Shown here one piece after another: positions 18,741 to 28,217 of a stretch of 64,000 nucleotides of DNA. Position numbers and translations under genes: made by a program. Numbering within the stretch: the first letter of the stretch is position 1; each line of letters starts with the position of its first letter. The notes beneath the pieces were generated by a model, which saw nothing but the letters and a program-made list of their open reading frames with translations, ran no database searches and was not told the DNA's origin. Source of the stretch: Mesorhizobium sp. (lineage in GTDB: Bacteria; Pseudomonadota; Alphaproteobacteria; Rhizobiales; Rhizobiaceae); contig SAKE01000001.1 of assembly GCA_004017275.1 (NCBI GenBank), forward strand, positions 862,310 to 926,309, read 5' to 3'.

Positions 18741-19040
18741 ATGAAAACGCTTCGCTCCCACTTCCGAACCGCGACACTGGCGCTTTGTGCTGCCGGACTG
18801 TTTGCGTCGCAGGCGATGGCGATGCCGGTCGTAGCGCCTGACCAGGCCGGCCCGATCGTGCTGGCGGCATCCGATTGCTACGCCATAGGCCAGCAGGTGG
18901 CCGAACAGAATGGCGGAACGCTGGCCAAGGCATCGCAATCGACACGCGGCGGCCAGCCGGTTTGCGTCATCGTCGTTCTCGTTCCGGGCAAGGACGGACA
19001 GCGTCCGCGCCGTTCCGAAATCGTCGTGCCGCTGAACTGA
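18741..19040 (+). CDS. feuN: Small periplasmic protein, FeuN-like two-component modulator
   Basis: 99 residues. A signal peptide (LALCAAGLFASQAMA, cleavage about residue 24) is followed by a short periplasmic domain with two cysteines (SDCYAIGQQ and GGQPVCVIVV) and a PepSY-like strand pattern. The ATG at 18741 is chosen because it begins directly before the signal; the upstream frame to 18633 is promoter. In Sinorhizobium meliloti the small periplasmic protein FeuN is encoded just upstream of feuP and restrains FeuQ. The assignment here rests mainly on position, size and export signal. Confidence 0.65.
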   Translation: MKTLRSHFRTATLALCAAGLFASQAMAMPVVAPDQAGPIVLAASDCYAIGQQVAEQNGGTLAKASQSTRGGQPVCVIVVLVPGKDGQRPRRSEIVVPLN

Positions 19041-19130
19041 TCCAATCTTCCAACTTACAGACCTCCGTTTCCCAGGCCGCCGGAATCGGCCTATATCTCG
19101 CCTAGCTCTTCAACAGGTACTGATCTCCGC

Positions 19131-19796
19131 ATGCGCGTACTCGTCGTCGAGGATGACAAGGATCTCAACCGGCAGATATCGGATGCGCTGGTCGATGCCG
19201 GCTATGTCGTCGATCGTGCCTTCGACGGCGAGGAAGGCCATTTCCTCGGCGACACCGAGCCTTACGACGCCGTGGTGCTCGACATCGGCCTGCCGCAAAT
19301 GGACGGCATCAGCGTCGTCGAACGCTGGCGCCGCGGCGGCCGCAAGATGCCGGTGCTGATCCTGACGGCGCGCGACCGCTGGAGCGACAAGGTCTCCGGC
19401 ATCGATGCCGGCGCCGACGACTATGTCACCAAGCCGTTCCACATCGAGGAGGTGCTGGCGAGGCTACGGGCCTTGATCCGGCGCGCTGCCGGCCACGCCT
19501 CGTCCGAACTGACCTGCGGGCCGCTGCGCCTCGACACCAAGGCCTCCAAGGCCGACGTCGACGGCGTGCCGCTCAAACTGACGTCGCACGAATTCCGCCT
19601 GCTTGCCTATCTGATGCACCATATGGGCGAGGTCGTCTCGCGGACGGAACTGGTCGAGCATCTCTACGACCAGGATTTCGACCGCGATTCCAACACCATC
19701 GAGGTCTTTGTCGGGCGGCTGCGCAAGAAGATGGGCATCGACATGATCGAAACCGTGCGTGGCATGGGCTACCGCATGCGTGAGCCGGAGGCGTAA
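19131..19796 (+). CDS. feuP: Response regulator FeuP (OmpR/PhoP family)
   Basis: 221 residues: a receiver domain (1-120) with acidic pocket EDD near residue 7, phospho-acceptor Asp51 in VVLDIGLPQMDG, and KPF near 103; then a winged-helix OmpR-type DNA-binding domain (about 125-218, LTSHEFRLLAYLMHH). It is paired with the kinase that follows. FeuP in rhizobia is known from iron-uptake and ndvA (cyclic glucan export) control. The gene lies 90 bp after the FeuN-like gene and overlaps the kinase start by 17 bp. Confidence 0.85.
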   Translation: MRVLVVEDDKDLNRQISDALVDAGYVVDRAFDGEEGHFLGDTEPYDAVVLDIGLPQMDGISVVERWRRGGRKMPVLILTARDRWSDKVSGIDAGADDYVTKPFHIEEVLARLRALIRRAAGHASSELTCGPLRLDTKASKADVDGVPLKLTSHEFRLLAYLMHHMGEVVSRTELVEHLYDQDFDRDSNTIEVFVGRLRKKMGIDMIETVRGMGYRMREPEA

Positions 19797-21213
19797 CTCG
19801 GAACCGCTCAAACCAACCGCAAGGACGCCGCTTTCGCTGCGTTTGTGGCCGCGTTCGCTGACGTTCCGCGTCATCGCCTTTTCCACGGTCTGGGCGATCG
19901 TGACGCTCGTCGTCATCTTCACCCTGATTACCACGCTCTACCGCCAGGCCAGCGAGCGCGGCTTCGACAGCCTGCTTTCCGCGCATCTGTTCAATTTGAT
20001 CGGTTCCATCGGCATTTCCGACAGCGGTGCGCTGACCGGCGCGCCAGACCTCGGCGACCTCAGATTCTCGGAGCCGAATTCGGGCTGGTATTGGTCGGTT
20101 GAGCCCGCTTCGGAAGGCGTGCATGGCGATCTCCACTCGTCGTCGATGACCACGACGATCCCGTCGCCAAGCGTTGCCGATGTACCGTTCAATGCCAGCT
20201 TCCAGCGCAGCTATCCGGCCGAAGGCATCGATGGCGAGCAACTCGAAGTGTTCGAGAGCGAATTCGTTCTCGATGCCAAGAACCGCGCCGCGCGCTTCCG
20301 TGTCATGGGCAACCAGAGCGAACTCGAACAGGAAATCGCCACCTTCCAGCGCCGCCTGCTGACCTATCTCTCGTTGTTCGGCGTCGGCATGATCGCCATC
20401 AACGCGATCGCCATCCTGCTCGGCCTGCAGCCGCTGCGCCGGGTCAGGAACGCGCTTGCCATGGTGCGCGAGGGCACCGCGCAGCGGCTCGACGGCCGTT
20501 TCCCGGCCGAGATCGAACCGCTTGCCAACGAGACCAATGCGTTGATCGAAAACAACAGGCGCATCGTCGAGCGGTCGCGAACACAGGTCGGCAATCTCGC
20601 CCATTCGCTGAAGACGCCGCTGGCGGTGCTGCTCAACGAGGGCCGGGCGCTTGGCGGCGCCAAGGGACAGCTGATCGCCGAACAGGCCGCTTCCATGCAG
20701 AAGCAGGTCGAGCACTATCTCCAGCGTGCCCGTGTCGCGGCGCAACGCGACAGCGTCGTCTACCGCACGCCGGTGGCGCCGCTGGTGCAGCGCATGGTGA
20801 GGGTTCTGCAGAAGCTCAACCCGCAGACAAACCTGTCGCTATCGCTGCCGGCGACCGAGATCGTCTTTGCCGGCGAGCGCGAGGACCTTGAGGAATTGCT
20901 GGGCAATCTTCTCGAAAACGCGATGAAATGGGCAAAGAGTTCGGTGCTGGTCTCAGTCGTGCCTTTGACCGGCAAGGATGACCCGGCCGGCCTGTTCGAG
21001 ATCGGCATCGAGGATGACGGCCCGGGCATTCCCGAGGACAAGGCGCGCGAGGCACTGAAGCGCGGACGGCGCCTGGACGAGACAAAGCCCGGAACAGGTC
21101 TGGGGCTGGCCATTGTCGCCGACCTCGTCAACGAGTATGGAGGCGTTCTGGCGCTCGAACGGTCCGGCATGGGCGGATTGAAGGCGGTGGTGCGATTGCG
21201 GAGCCTTCAGTAA
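19780..21213 (+). CDS. feuQ: Sensor histidine kinase FeuQ
   Basis: 477 residues. Two membrane segments (about residues 27-50 and 195-218) flank a periplasmic sensor domain. After them come a HAMP-like linker, the H-box NLAHSLKTPLAVL (a variant without the usual E after H), and an HATPase domain with NLLENAMKWA, EDDGPGIP and GTGLGLAI. The start is taken as GTG at 19780, overlapping feuP by 17 bp; GTG at 19759 is possible. It phosphorylates FeuP and is probably restrained by the periplasmic FeuN-like protein. Confidence 0.85.
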   Translation: MSRRRNSEPLKPTARTPLSLRLWPRSLTFRVIAFSTVWAIVTLVVIFTLITTLYRQASERGFDSLLSAHLFNLIGSIGISDSGALTGAPDLGDLRFSEPNSGWYWSVEPASEGVHGDLHSSSMTTTIPSPSVADVPFNASFQRSYPAEGIDGEQLEVFESEFVLDAKNRAARFRVMGNQSELEQEIATFQRRLLTYLSLFGVGMIAINAIAILLGLQPLRRVRNALAMVREGTAQRLDGRFPAEIEPLANETNALIENNRRIVERSRTQVGNLAHSLKTPLAVLLNEGRALGGAKGQLIAEQAASMQKQVEHYLQRARVAAQRDSVVYRTPVAPLVQRMVRVLQKLNPQTNLSLSLPATEIVFAGEREDLEELLGNLLENAMKWAKSSVLVSVVPLTGKDDPAGLFEIGIEDDGPGIPEDKAREALKRGRRLDETKPGTGLGLAIVADLVNEYGGVLALERSGMGGLKAVVRLRSLQ

Positions 21214-21341
21214 TGCTTAGCCAAGCGGCCGGCAGCCAAATTTCCGACAAATATCAATACTATGGCCACGCCGACTTCTTCGATGGCGCGGCCCCCGGCT
21301 CATCCATAACAGGCTCCAACTCAAGAAAACCGGTTGTTGGC

Positions 21342-21779
21342 ATGAAGATTCGCGTCGCGCTTGTTTCCGCATTGCTGGCCGTTTCCGGCTGCACCACCTT
21401 GAGCGGAAAGGGACCCACCGTCGCACCGACACCGGCCTCGACGCCACCTTCCAGCGGCAAGGTAACCACGACGATCATCTCGGCGATGGGCGGTGGTCTC
21501 GTCGGCGGATCGATTGGCGCCGGCCTCAGCGAGACCGAGAAGCGCAGTGCGCTCGAGGCTGAATACAAGGCGCTCGAATATACGACCAGCGGCCAGAAGG
21601 TGACGTGGAAGGGCGCCCAGGCTTCGCGCTACGGCGAGGTGGTTCCGGCCCAACCCTACCGCGTTGGTTCGCAGGACTGCCGCCAGTACACGCAGACGGT
21701 GTTCACCGGCGGGGGCGGCGTGACGGCGCGCGGAACCGCTTGCCGCAATGCCGATGGCAGCTGGACGCCGCTGACCTGA
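21342..21779 (+). CDS. Surface-antigen-type outer membrane lipoprotein (17 kDa antigen family)
   Basis: 145 residues. The lipobox LAVSGC puts the acylated cysteine near residue 18. A glycine-zipper segment (AMGGGLVGGSIGAGLSE, about 48-64) precedes the conserved C-terminal domain with YRVGSQDCRQYTQTV and GTACRNADGSWTPL, typical of the rickettsial 17 kDa antigen / RT0821-Lpp0805 family. It starts at ATG 21342, directly at the signal; the frame upstream to 21213 is not coding-like. It probably sits in the outer membrane; function unknown. Confidence 0.8.
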   Translation: MKIRVALVSALLAVSGCTTLSGKGPTVAPTPASTPPSSGKVTTTIISAMGGGLVGGSIGAGLSETEKRSALEAEYKALEYTTSGQKVTWKGAQASRYGEVVPAQPYRVGSQDCRQYTQTVFTGGGGVTARGTACRNADGSWTPLT

Positions 21780-21893
21780 CGACCGTCTGCCCCGCCCCGG
21801 GCTCCGAACTCAGCTTAACAAAAGACCTGACGACAGCCAGTTCGGCGGTGTCGGCAGTTTTGTGCCGGGAGCTTTTCGGGATAGGAATTTTTT

Positions 21894-21925
21894 CTTGACT
21901 CTGTGCCGTCAGCTATGGTACATAT
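21894..21925 (+). promoter_or_regulatory. Candidate sigma-70 type promoter upstream of ccmI
   Basis: CTTGAC (21894-21899) followed by TACATAT (21919-21925), a spacer of 18-20 bp, in an AT-rich pocket. It would start a transcript near 21932. Confidence 0.4.
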
Positions 21926-21952
21926 TTGTCCATGGTGCTGATTTGCGCCAGT

Positions 21953-21976
21953 GACCCGTCGCACAGGCGGGTTTTT
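21953..21976 (+). terminator. Hairpin with T-run in the ccmI leader, possible attenuator
   Basis: GACCCG (21953-21958) pairs with CGGGTT (21968-21973) over a nine-base loop, and five T residues follow from 21972. It lies inside a 16-codon ORF (21932-21982) downstream of the candidate promoter, so it may end a short RNA or attenuate the operon. Confidence 0.45.
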
Positions 21977-22138
21977 CGTTGAATGCTCCGTCAGCCAACG
22001 CGCCGGCGAAGGCTCCGAAGGAACCCGTTAACCCGAGTTCGTAGCCCATCTGCCGGCGGTCGGCGCCTGGCGCTCCCGTCAAAGCGTCGCAGGATGCATG
22101 TGTTGGCAGCGCAGGGCTCCGCCTTTATTGGAAGTACC

Positions 22139-23272
22139 ATGCTGTTCTGGGTCATAGCCGCAATCCTCACGCTGGGCGCAAGCCTGGCGGTGCTGCTGCC
22201 GCTGGCCGGTGGCTCGAAGAGCGCGTCGTCGAGCGGCGATCACGATCTCGAAGTCTATCGCGACCAGTTGTCCGAGCTTGACCGCGACGCCGCGCGCGGC
22301 TTGATCCAGCCGGCGGAAGCCGCCGAGGCGCGCGCCGAGATCGCTCGCCGTATCCTTCGCATCGATGGATTGGCCAGCAAGATGCCTGTTGGCCGAGCCT
22401 CGGTCGCGGCAAGGCTGGTGGCAACCATGGCCGTGCTGGCGGTCCCGCTGGTCAGCTGGGGCCTTTATGTCAAGCTCGGTTCTCCCGACCTGCCGTCGCA
22501 ACCGCTGAGCGAGCGGTTGGCCAAGAATCCGGCCGACAGTTCGGTCGACGAACTGGTCGCGCGGGCGGAAGCCCACCTTGCCGCCAATCCTTCCGACGGT
22601 AGGGGATGGGATGTGCTGGCGCCCGTCTATCTGCGCATGCAGCGCTTTTCCGACGCGGCGGCCGCCTATCGAAATGCCATTCGCCTTGATGGCGACAGCG
22701 CTGTCCGCCAGGCCGGTCTTGGCGAGGCAATCGCTGGTGCGGCCGGCGGTATTATCTCGGCCGACGCCCAGGATGCCTTCGAGGCGGCCCTGAAGCTCGA
22801 TCCGGCCAATGCGAAGGCGAGCTTCTATTTGGCCATGGCCTTGGCGCAGGAGGGCCGCGCCAAGGAGGCGGCCGCGGCCTGGCAAGCGCTGCTGGGCAAG
22901 CTGCCGCCGGAGTCGCCATGGCGCGGTGCGGTCGAGCAGGCGCTGGCCAAGTCCGGCAGCCCCGAAGTCGCTTCCGGCGGCACCACCAACGGTCCCGATG
23001 CCAGCGATATCGACGCTGCATCCTCGATGTCGCCGCAGGACAGAGAGGCCATGATCAACACGATGGTTGCAGGCCTCGACGACAAACTGCGACAAAATCC
23101 GCGTGACCCGGAAGGATGGATGCGGCTTGTTCGTTCCTATGTCGTGCTGGGCAAGGCCGATCAGGCGCGTGAGGCGCTCGGTCGCGCGATTGCCGTCTTC
23201 GGCGCCGACAGTGATGAAGCCAGGAAATTCACCGCTTTTGCCGCCTCGCTTGGCCTGACGGCAACGGAGTAG
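22139..23272 (+). CDS. ccmI: Cytochrome c maturation protein CcmI (CycH)
   Basis: 377 residues. Two membrane segments (about 1-22 and 93-113) enclose a cytoplasmic loop with the CcmI signature [15 protein letters not shown]; the C-terminal part is periplasmic with TPR-like repeats (about 145-280) that hold apocytochrome c. The ATG at 22139 begins directly at the first membrane segment; longer forms back to 21983 add an Arg-rich non-conserved tail. It is first gene of the cycHJKL-type operon ccmI-ccmE-ccmF-ccmH. Confidence 0.9.
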   Translation: MLFWVIAAILTLGASLAVLLPLAGGSKSASSSGDHDLEVYRDQLSELDRDAARGLIQPAEAAEARAEIARRILRIDGLASKMPVGRASVAARLVATMAVLAVPLVSWGLYVKLGSPDLPSQPLSERLAKNPADSSVDELVARAEAHLAANPSDGRGWDVLAPVYLRMQRFSDAAAAYRNAIRLDGDSAVRQAGLGEAIAGAAGGIISADAQDAFEAALKLDPANAKASFYLAMALAQEGRAKEAAAAWQALLGKLPPESPWRGAVEQALAKSGSPEVASGGTTNGPDASDIDAASSMSPQDREAMINTMVAGLDDKLRQNPRDPEGWMRLVRSYVVLGKADQAREALGRAIAVFGADSDEARKFTAFAASLGLTATE

Positions 23273-23280
23273 AGCAAGAC

Positions 23281-23724
23281 ATGACGCGCAAACAGAAACG
23301 ATTGTCGGTGATTGCCGGCGGGCTGGCTTTCCTGGGCGCCGCCACCGGGCTGACCTTCTACGCGCTTGGCCAGAAGGCGTCCTATTTCTACATGCCGGCC
23401 GATCTGACGACCGCCAGTGTCCAGCCAGGCCAGCGCATCAGGCTGGGCGGGTTGGTCGAAAAGGGCACGATCCAGCGCGAGCAGGGGGCGACGGTCGCCT
23501 TTTCCGTGACCGACACGCACAAATCGGTCAAGGTCACCTATACCGGCATCCTGCCCGACCTTTTCCGCGAAGAGCAGGGCGTCATCACCGAGGGTACTTT
23601 CGGCCCGGACGGCGTCTTTGTTGCCGACAGCGTGCTGGCCAAGCATGATGAGCGCTACATGCCCAAGGAGGTGGCGGACGGGTTGAAGGCCAAGGGCGTC
23701 TGGCAGGAGAGCAAGAGTGAATAG
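23281..23724 (+). CDS. ccmE: Cytochrome c haem chaperone CcmE (CycJ)
   Basis: 147 residues. A membrane anchor (about 9-30) is followed by an OB-fold periplasmic domain. His122 in [10 protein letters not shown] is the covalent haem-binding residue, with Tyr126 as axial ligand (H-x3-Y). It carries haem from the CcmABCD complex, not encoded here, to CcmF/CcmH. It starts 8 bp after ccmI. The 3' end contains the first copy of a tandem duplication (23702-23747). Confidence 0.95.
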   Translation: MTRKQKRLSVIAGGLAFLGAATGLTFYALGQKASYFYMPADLTTASVQPGQRIRLGGLVEKGTIQREQGATVAFSVTDTHKSVKVTYTGILPDLFREEQGVITEGTFGPDGVFVADSVLAKHDERYMPKEVADGLKAKGVWQESKSE

Positions 23725-23747
23725 CTCCGGCAGGAGAGCAAGTGTGA
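23702..23747 (+). repeat. Tandem duplication at the ccmE-ccmF junction
   Basis: GGCAGGAGAGCAAGAGTGA (23702-23720) is repeated at 23729-23747 with one change (A to T), a 27-bp period. The first copy is the last codons of ccmE before its TAG; the second lies in the 32-bp gap before ccmF. Confidence 0.75.
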
Positions 23748-23756
23748 GTTACAGGC

Positions 23757-25748
23757 ATGGTTGAAACCGGCCATTTCGCCCTGGTCCTGGCGTTTGCGCT
23801 GTCGTTGGTGCAGACGATCGTGCCGCTGTTTGGCGCATGCCTGAACAACCAGCGCCTGATGGCCGTCGGTGGCCCGGTTGCCGTGACCGGCTTTGCCTTG
23901 ACGGCGCTGTCCTTCGCAGCACTGGCAAGCGCCTATGCGAGTTCCGATTTCTCGGTGGCGAGTGTGTGGGAAAACTCGCATTCACTGCAGCCGCTGATCT
24001 ACAAGATCACCGGAACCTGGGGCAATCATGAAGGCTCGATGCTGCTCTGGGTGCTGATTCTGACCTTCTTCGGCGCGCTTGTCGCGGCCTTCGGCTCCAA
24101 CCTGCCGGCGACGCTGCGCGCCAATGTGCTTGCTGTGCAAGGTGCGATCGGCGCCGCCTTCTTCCTGTTCATCCTGGCGACGTCCAATCCCTTCATCCGG
24201 CTCAATCCAGCGCCGATCGAGGGCCGCGATCTCAACCCGATCCTGCAGGATCTCGGCCTCGCCATCCACCCGCCGTTCCTCTATCTCGGCTATGTCGGCT
24301 TCTCGATCTGCTTTTCCTTCTCGGTCGCGGCCCTCATTGAAGGCCGCATCGACGCGTCCTGGGCGCGCTGGGTGCGGCCGTGGACGCTGGTCGCCTGGAT
24401 GTTCCTGACCGGCGGCATCGCCATGGGATCGTACTGGGCTTACTATGAACTCGGCTGGGGCGGTTTCTGGTTCTGGGATCCGGTCGAGAACGCCTCCTTC
24501 ATGCCGTGGCTGGCCGGCACCGCGCTGCTGCACTCGGCCATCGTCATGGAAAAGCGCTCTGCGCTGAAGATCTGGACGCTGCTGCTTGCCATCCTCACCT
24601 TTTCGCTGTCGCTGCTAGGCACCTTCCTTGTGCGTTCGGGCGTCTTGACCTCGGTGCACGCCTTCGCCACCGATCCGACGCGCGGCGTCTTCATCCTGTG
24701 CATCCTGACGCTGTTCATCGGTGGCTCGCTGGCGCTGTTTGCGCTGCGAGCCTCCCGGCTGACGGCCGGTGGCCTGTTCCATCCGATTTCGCGCGAAGGC
24801 GCACTTGTCCTCAACAATCTGTTCCTGACCACGGCGACCGCGACCGTGCTCGTCGGCACACTCTATCCGCTCGCCGTCGAGGCCTTTTCGGCTGACAAGA
24901 TCTCGGTCGGCGCGCCGTTCTTCAACCTGACCTTCGGACCGCTGATGGTGCCGCTGCTGCTGGTGGTTCCGTTCGGGCCGCTGCTGGCCTGGAAGCGCGG
25001 CGATGTCATTGCCGTCGCGCAGCGCCTGATGGTGGCCTTTGCCGCGGCGCTCCTGGCAACGCTGGTCACCGCTCTGTTCATCGACGGCGCCTCGGTGTTC
25101 GCGGCCTTGGGTGTCGGCCTTGCCGTCTGGCTGATCCTTGGCGCGCTCACCGACCTCGCCGTCAAATCCGGATTTGGCAATGTTACGGCGGGAATCATGG
25201 TCAGGCGCCTGCTTGGCTTGCCGCGCTCGGTTTTCGGCACCGCCTTCGCCCACCTTGGCCTCGGTCTGACCACGCTTGGCATCGTCGGCACGCTCTGCTT
25301 CGGCACCGAGAAGATACTGTCGATGCATGCTGGCGAGACCGTCGAACTCTCCGGCCATACGCTGCGTTTCGTCGGGCTTTATCCGGCCCAGGGACCCAAC
25401 TACGCCGAGGACCGCGGCCGCTTCGAACTGATCGGCGTCAGCGGCAGTCCTGTTGGCGAAATCAGCTCCGCCAAGCGGTTTTATCCGGTGCGGCAGATGA
25501 CGACGACGGAATCCGGCATCAGGACGATGGGCCTCTCCCAGCTCTACATCTCGCTTGGAGACGAGGGCAAAGACGGCTCGGTCGTGGTGCGCCTGTGGTG
25601 GAAGCCGCTGGTGACGTTGATCTGGGGTGGCGGCCTGGTGATGATGGCGGGCGCGGCCATGTCACTGATGGACCGGCGGCTGCGCATCGGCGCGCCATCG
25701 CGCCGGCGCAAGCAAGCGAGTGCGGTGACGTCCGCGGATCTGCCATGA
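23757..25748 (+). CDS. ccmF: Haem lyase subunit CcmF (CycK)
   Basis: 663 residues with about 14-15 membrane segments. The tryptophan-rich WWD motif that presents haem is GWGGFWFWDPVENASFMPW (about residues 238-256), and conserved haem-ligating histidines lie in surrounding loops (for example WGNHEGSMLLW and LAIHPPFLYLGY). Length is normal. It joins haem to CxxCH motifs of apocytochromes together with CcmH and CcmI. Its stop overlaps the ccmH start by 4 bp. Confidence 0.95.
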   Translation: MVETGHFALVLAFALSLVQTIVPLFGACLNNQRLMAVGGPVAVTGFALTALSFAALASAYASSDFSVASVWENSHSLQPLIYKITGTWGNHEGSMLLWVLILTFFGALVAAFGSNLPATLRANVLAVQGAIGAAFFLFILATSNPFIRLNPAPIEGRDLNPILQDLGLAIHPPFLYLGYVGFSICFSFSVAALIEGRIDASWARWVRPWTLVAWMFLTGGIAMGSYWAYYELGWGGFWFWDPVENASFMPWLAGTALLHSAIVMEKRSALKIWTLLLAILTFSLSLLGTFLVRSGVLTSVHAFATDPTRGVFILCILTLFIGGSLALFALRASRLTAGGLFHPISREGALVLNNLFLTTATATVLVGTLYPLAVEAFSADKISVGAPFFNLTFGPLMVPLLLVVPFGPLLAWKRGDVIAVAQRLMVAFAAALLATLVTALFIDGASVFAALGVGLAVWLILGALTDLAVKSGFGNVTAGIMVRRLLGLPRSVFGTAFAHLGLGLTTLGIVGTLCFGTEKILSMHAGETVELSGHTLRFVGLYPAQGPNYAEDRGRFELIGVSGSPVGEISSAKRFYPVRQMTTTESGIRTMGLSQLYISLGDEGKDGSVVVRLWWKPLVTLIWGGGLVMMAGAAMSLMDRRLRIGAPSRRRKQASAVTSADLP

Positions 25749-26212
25749 ACGTACGGTTTTCTCTGGCCTCGATTGTCCTGCTGCTGGCACTGTTCTTTGC
25801 CGGCACGGCAATGGCGGTGAAGCCTGACGAGATGCTGGCCGATCCGGCGCTTGAAGCGCGGGCGCGGGCGCTGTCTGAAGGCCTGCGCTGCATGGTCTGC
25901 CAGAACCAGTCGATCGACGAATCCGATGCCGACCTTGCCCGCGACCTGCGCGTCCTTGTGCGCCAGCGCCTCGTCGCCGGTGATACCGACCAGCAGGTGA
26001 TGGATTACGTCGTGTCGCGCTATGGCGAGTTCGTGTTGCTGAAACCGCGTTTCGACCTGCGCAATGCGCTGCTTTGGGGCACACCTGTCCTGCTGTTGCT
26101 GGCTGGCGGCGTTTTCATTGTGCTGACCGCGCGGTCGCGCCGCGCGCTGGCGACAAAATCGCTGTCCGCCGAAGAACAGGCATCGTTGGACGCCATATTG
26201 CACCGCGACTGA
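25745..26212 (+). CDS. ccmH: Cytochrome c maturation protein CcmH (CycL)
   Basis: 155 residues. A signal/anchor segment (5-24) is followed by the redox domain with LRCMVCQNQSI, where Cys49 and Cys52 reduce apocytochrome thiols, and a C-terminal membrane anchor (about 105-125). This is the short CcmH without the TPR domain, which is supplied by separate CcmI, the usual rhizobial arrangement. ATG overlaps the ccmF stop (ATGA). It is last gene of the operon. Confidence 0.95.
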   Translation: MNVRFSLASIVLLLALFFAGTAMAVKPDEMLADPALEARARALSEGLRCMVCQNQSIDESDADLARDLRVLVRQRLVAGDTDQQVMDYVVSRYGEFVLLKPRFDLRNALLWGTPVLLLLAGGVFIVLTARSRRALATKSLSAEEQASLDAILHRD

Positions 26213-26341
26213 CGCCGCGGTCGCTGCCAAACATTACCAAAGTTTCATGTGTCGGAAATGGCGCTGTAATGTGCGCCACTCTAATTCTCCTGTCCGAGGA
26301 TGCCGATCAGCAGCGTCCATTTGAAAGAGGATACGAAACCC

Positions 26342-27892
26342 ATGAATGTTGCCCCCAATTCATATTCCGTCACCCGTAAGCGTCTCATGGCTGCCGTCGC
26401 GTCGATAGCCGTGGCAGGTGCGATCGGCGTCGGCGCGCTGACCAGTGGAACCAGCCCTGTTCTGGCCGACGCCGTGCGCGTCGAGGCGCCGCAGGTGCCG
26501 GGTTTCGCCGACGTCGTCGAGCGCGTTTCTCCCGCCGTTGTGAGCGTCAAGGTCAAGGCCAAGATCAGTCCGGCGGCGGATGACGGCTCCGACCAGTCCG
26601 ACGATCAGGACGGCATGAACAACCTGCCTGACAATCCGCAGTTGCGGCGCTTCTTCAAGGAATTCCGCGGCTTTGGCGATCAGGACGGCCAAGGCGGCAA
26701 CAGGCGATTCAGCCACCGCGACCACAACAACGACCAGCCGCGGCCGGTTGCTCAAGGGTCGGGCTTCTTCATCTCCGATGACGGCTATCTCGTCACCAAC
26801 AATCACGTCGTTTCGGAAGGCTCGGCTTTCACCGTGGTGATGAATGACGGCAAGGAACTCGACGCCAAGCTGATCGGCACCGACCCGCGCACCGATCTCG
26901 CCGTGCTCAAGGTCGACGGCGTCGGCAAGTTCACCTATGTTGACTTCGCCGACGATTCCAAGGTCCGCGTCGGCGACTGGGTGGTGGCTGTCGGCAATCC
27001 GTTCGGCCTCGGCGGCACCGTCACCGCGGGCATCGTCTCGGCCCGCGGCCGCGACATCGGCGCCGGCCCGTATGACGACTTCATCCAGATCGATGCCTCG
27101 GTCAATCGCGGCAATTCGGGCGGCCCGACCTTCAACCTCAACGGCCAGGTCGTCGGCATCAACACCGCGATCTTCTCGCCGTCCGGCGGCAGCGTCGGCA
27201 TCGCCTTCGACATTCCCGCCTCGACCGCCCAACAGGTCGTTCAGGACCTGATGAAGAGCGGTTCCGTTCAGCGCGGCTGGCTCGGTGTCGAAATCCAGCC
27301 GGTCACATCCGATATCGCTGAATCGCTCGGTCTGAAGTCCAACAACGGCGCGCTGGTTTCCAGCGCCCAGGACGACGGTCCCGGCAAGAAGGCTGGCATC
27401 ACGGCCGGCGACGTGATCACCCAGGTCGACGGCAAGGACGTCGCCTCGCCGAAGGAACTGGCCCGCTTGATCGGTGCCTACTCGCCCGGCAAGTCGGTCG
27501 ACGTCACCGTGTGGCGCGACGGCAAGAGCCAGGCGGTCAAGGTCGATCTCGGCAAACTGCCCTCGAGCGACAAGCAGGCTTCGAACGACCAGCAGCAGCC
27601 CGCCGCTCCGGTCAAGCCCGACACGCTGGCCGATCTCGGCCTGACCGTCACCAAGTCCGAAAACGGCAAGGGGCTGGTGGTGACCGACGTCGATCCCGAC
27701 AGCGATGCCGCCGATCGCGGCATCCAGCCGGGCGACGTCATCACGTCAGTCAATTCGACCGAAGTGAACGGCACCGACGACGTCACCAAGGCGATGACCG
27801 ATGCGGTCAAATCCGGCCGCAAGGCAGTGCTGATGCAGATCACCCGCGACGACACCAATCGTTTCGTCGCGCTGCCCGTCGCCAAGGGCTGA
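26342..27892 (+). CDS. degP: Periplasmic serine protease DegP (Do/HtrA family)
   Basis: 516 residues. A signal sequence (about 12-42) is followed by the protease domain with catalytic His155 (TNNHVV), Asp185 (RTDLAVL) and Ser259 (GNSGGP), then two PDZ domains (about 300-390 and 430-510). A Gln/Asp/Arg-rich insert near 80-132 (LA loop region) is typical. The ATG at 26342 follows AGAGGA; an earlier ATG at 26300 has no such site. It degrades or refolds misfolded envelope proteins. It follows the ccm operon by 129 bp, a conserved rhizobial order. Confidence 0.95.
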   Translation: MNVAPNSYSVTRKRLMAAVASIAVAGAIGVGALTSGTSPVLADAVRVEAPQVPGFADVVERVSPAVVSVKVKAKISPAADDGSDQSDDQDGMNNLPDNPQLRRFFKEFRGFGDQDGQGGNRRFSHRDHNNDQPRPVAQGSGFFISDDGYLVTNNHVVSEGSAFTVVMNDGKELDAKLIGTDPRTDLAVLKVDGVGKFTYVDFADDSKVRVGDWVVAVGNPFGLGGTVTAGIVSARGRDIGAGPYDDFIQIDASVNRGNSGGPTFNLNGQVVGINTAIFSPSGGSVGIAFDIPASTAQQVVQDLMKSGSVQRGWLGVEIQPVTSDIAESLGLKSNNGALVSSAQDDGPGKKAGITAGDVITQVDGKDVASPKELARLIGAYSPGKSVDVTVWRDGKSQAVKVDLGKLPSSDKQASNDQQQPAAPVKPDTLADLGLTVTKSENGKGLVVTDVDPDSDAADRGIQPGDVITSVNSTEVNGTDDVTKAMTDAVKSGRKAVLMQITRDDTNRFVALPVAKG

Positions 27893-28217
27893 CGCCGGCT
27901 CCGGAGCTGGGGTTCGGCTTCGGAAGCTTTTCGACTTTTCCAGTGCGGCAGTTTCAAACACCCCCGAGCCGCCGCACGGGAAAGCATGGAGGAGCGTGCG
28001 TTAGTCAGTCATCGTGCTCTCCCCTGGCGGCAGCGGGCCTCCCATCGTCCGCTGCCGCACAATTCAAAAGCCCTCAGCGGTCTGATGCAACGACATCGGG
28101 AGCGAGGACTTTATCGCGCACGGCTATCGGATGATCTTGATCGCGAGGCGCTTGGCAAAGGCCACAATGCAGATGTCTGCCACTCAACCTTCCGGCGAAA
28201 TCGCGTATAACAGCCCT
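27893..28217. other. Intergenic region between degP and the response regulator
   Basis: 325 bp. Two perfect hairpins are visible: GTGCGG/CCGCAC (27943-27977) and GCGGCAGCGG/CCGCTGCCGC (28027-28058). Neither has a T-run. The first may end degP transcripts by another mechanism. No further gene seen. Confidence 0.5.

Larger units (their letters stand above)
21780..22138. other. Intergenic leader region of the ccm operon
   Basis: 359 bp between the lipoprotein gene and ccmI. It holds the candidate promoter near 21894-21925, a 16-codon ORF (ATG 21932 to TGA 21982), and the hairpin with T-run at 21953-21976. The last 150 bp are open in the ccmI frame but lack family similarity. Confidence 0.5.

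Noticed and set aside
28027..28058. Terminator of degP
   Set aside because: Perfect 10-bp stem but no T-run and 135 bp past the stop; left as an unexplained hairpin in the intergenic entry.
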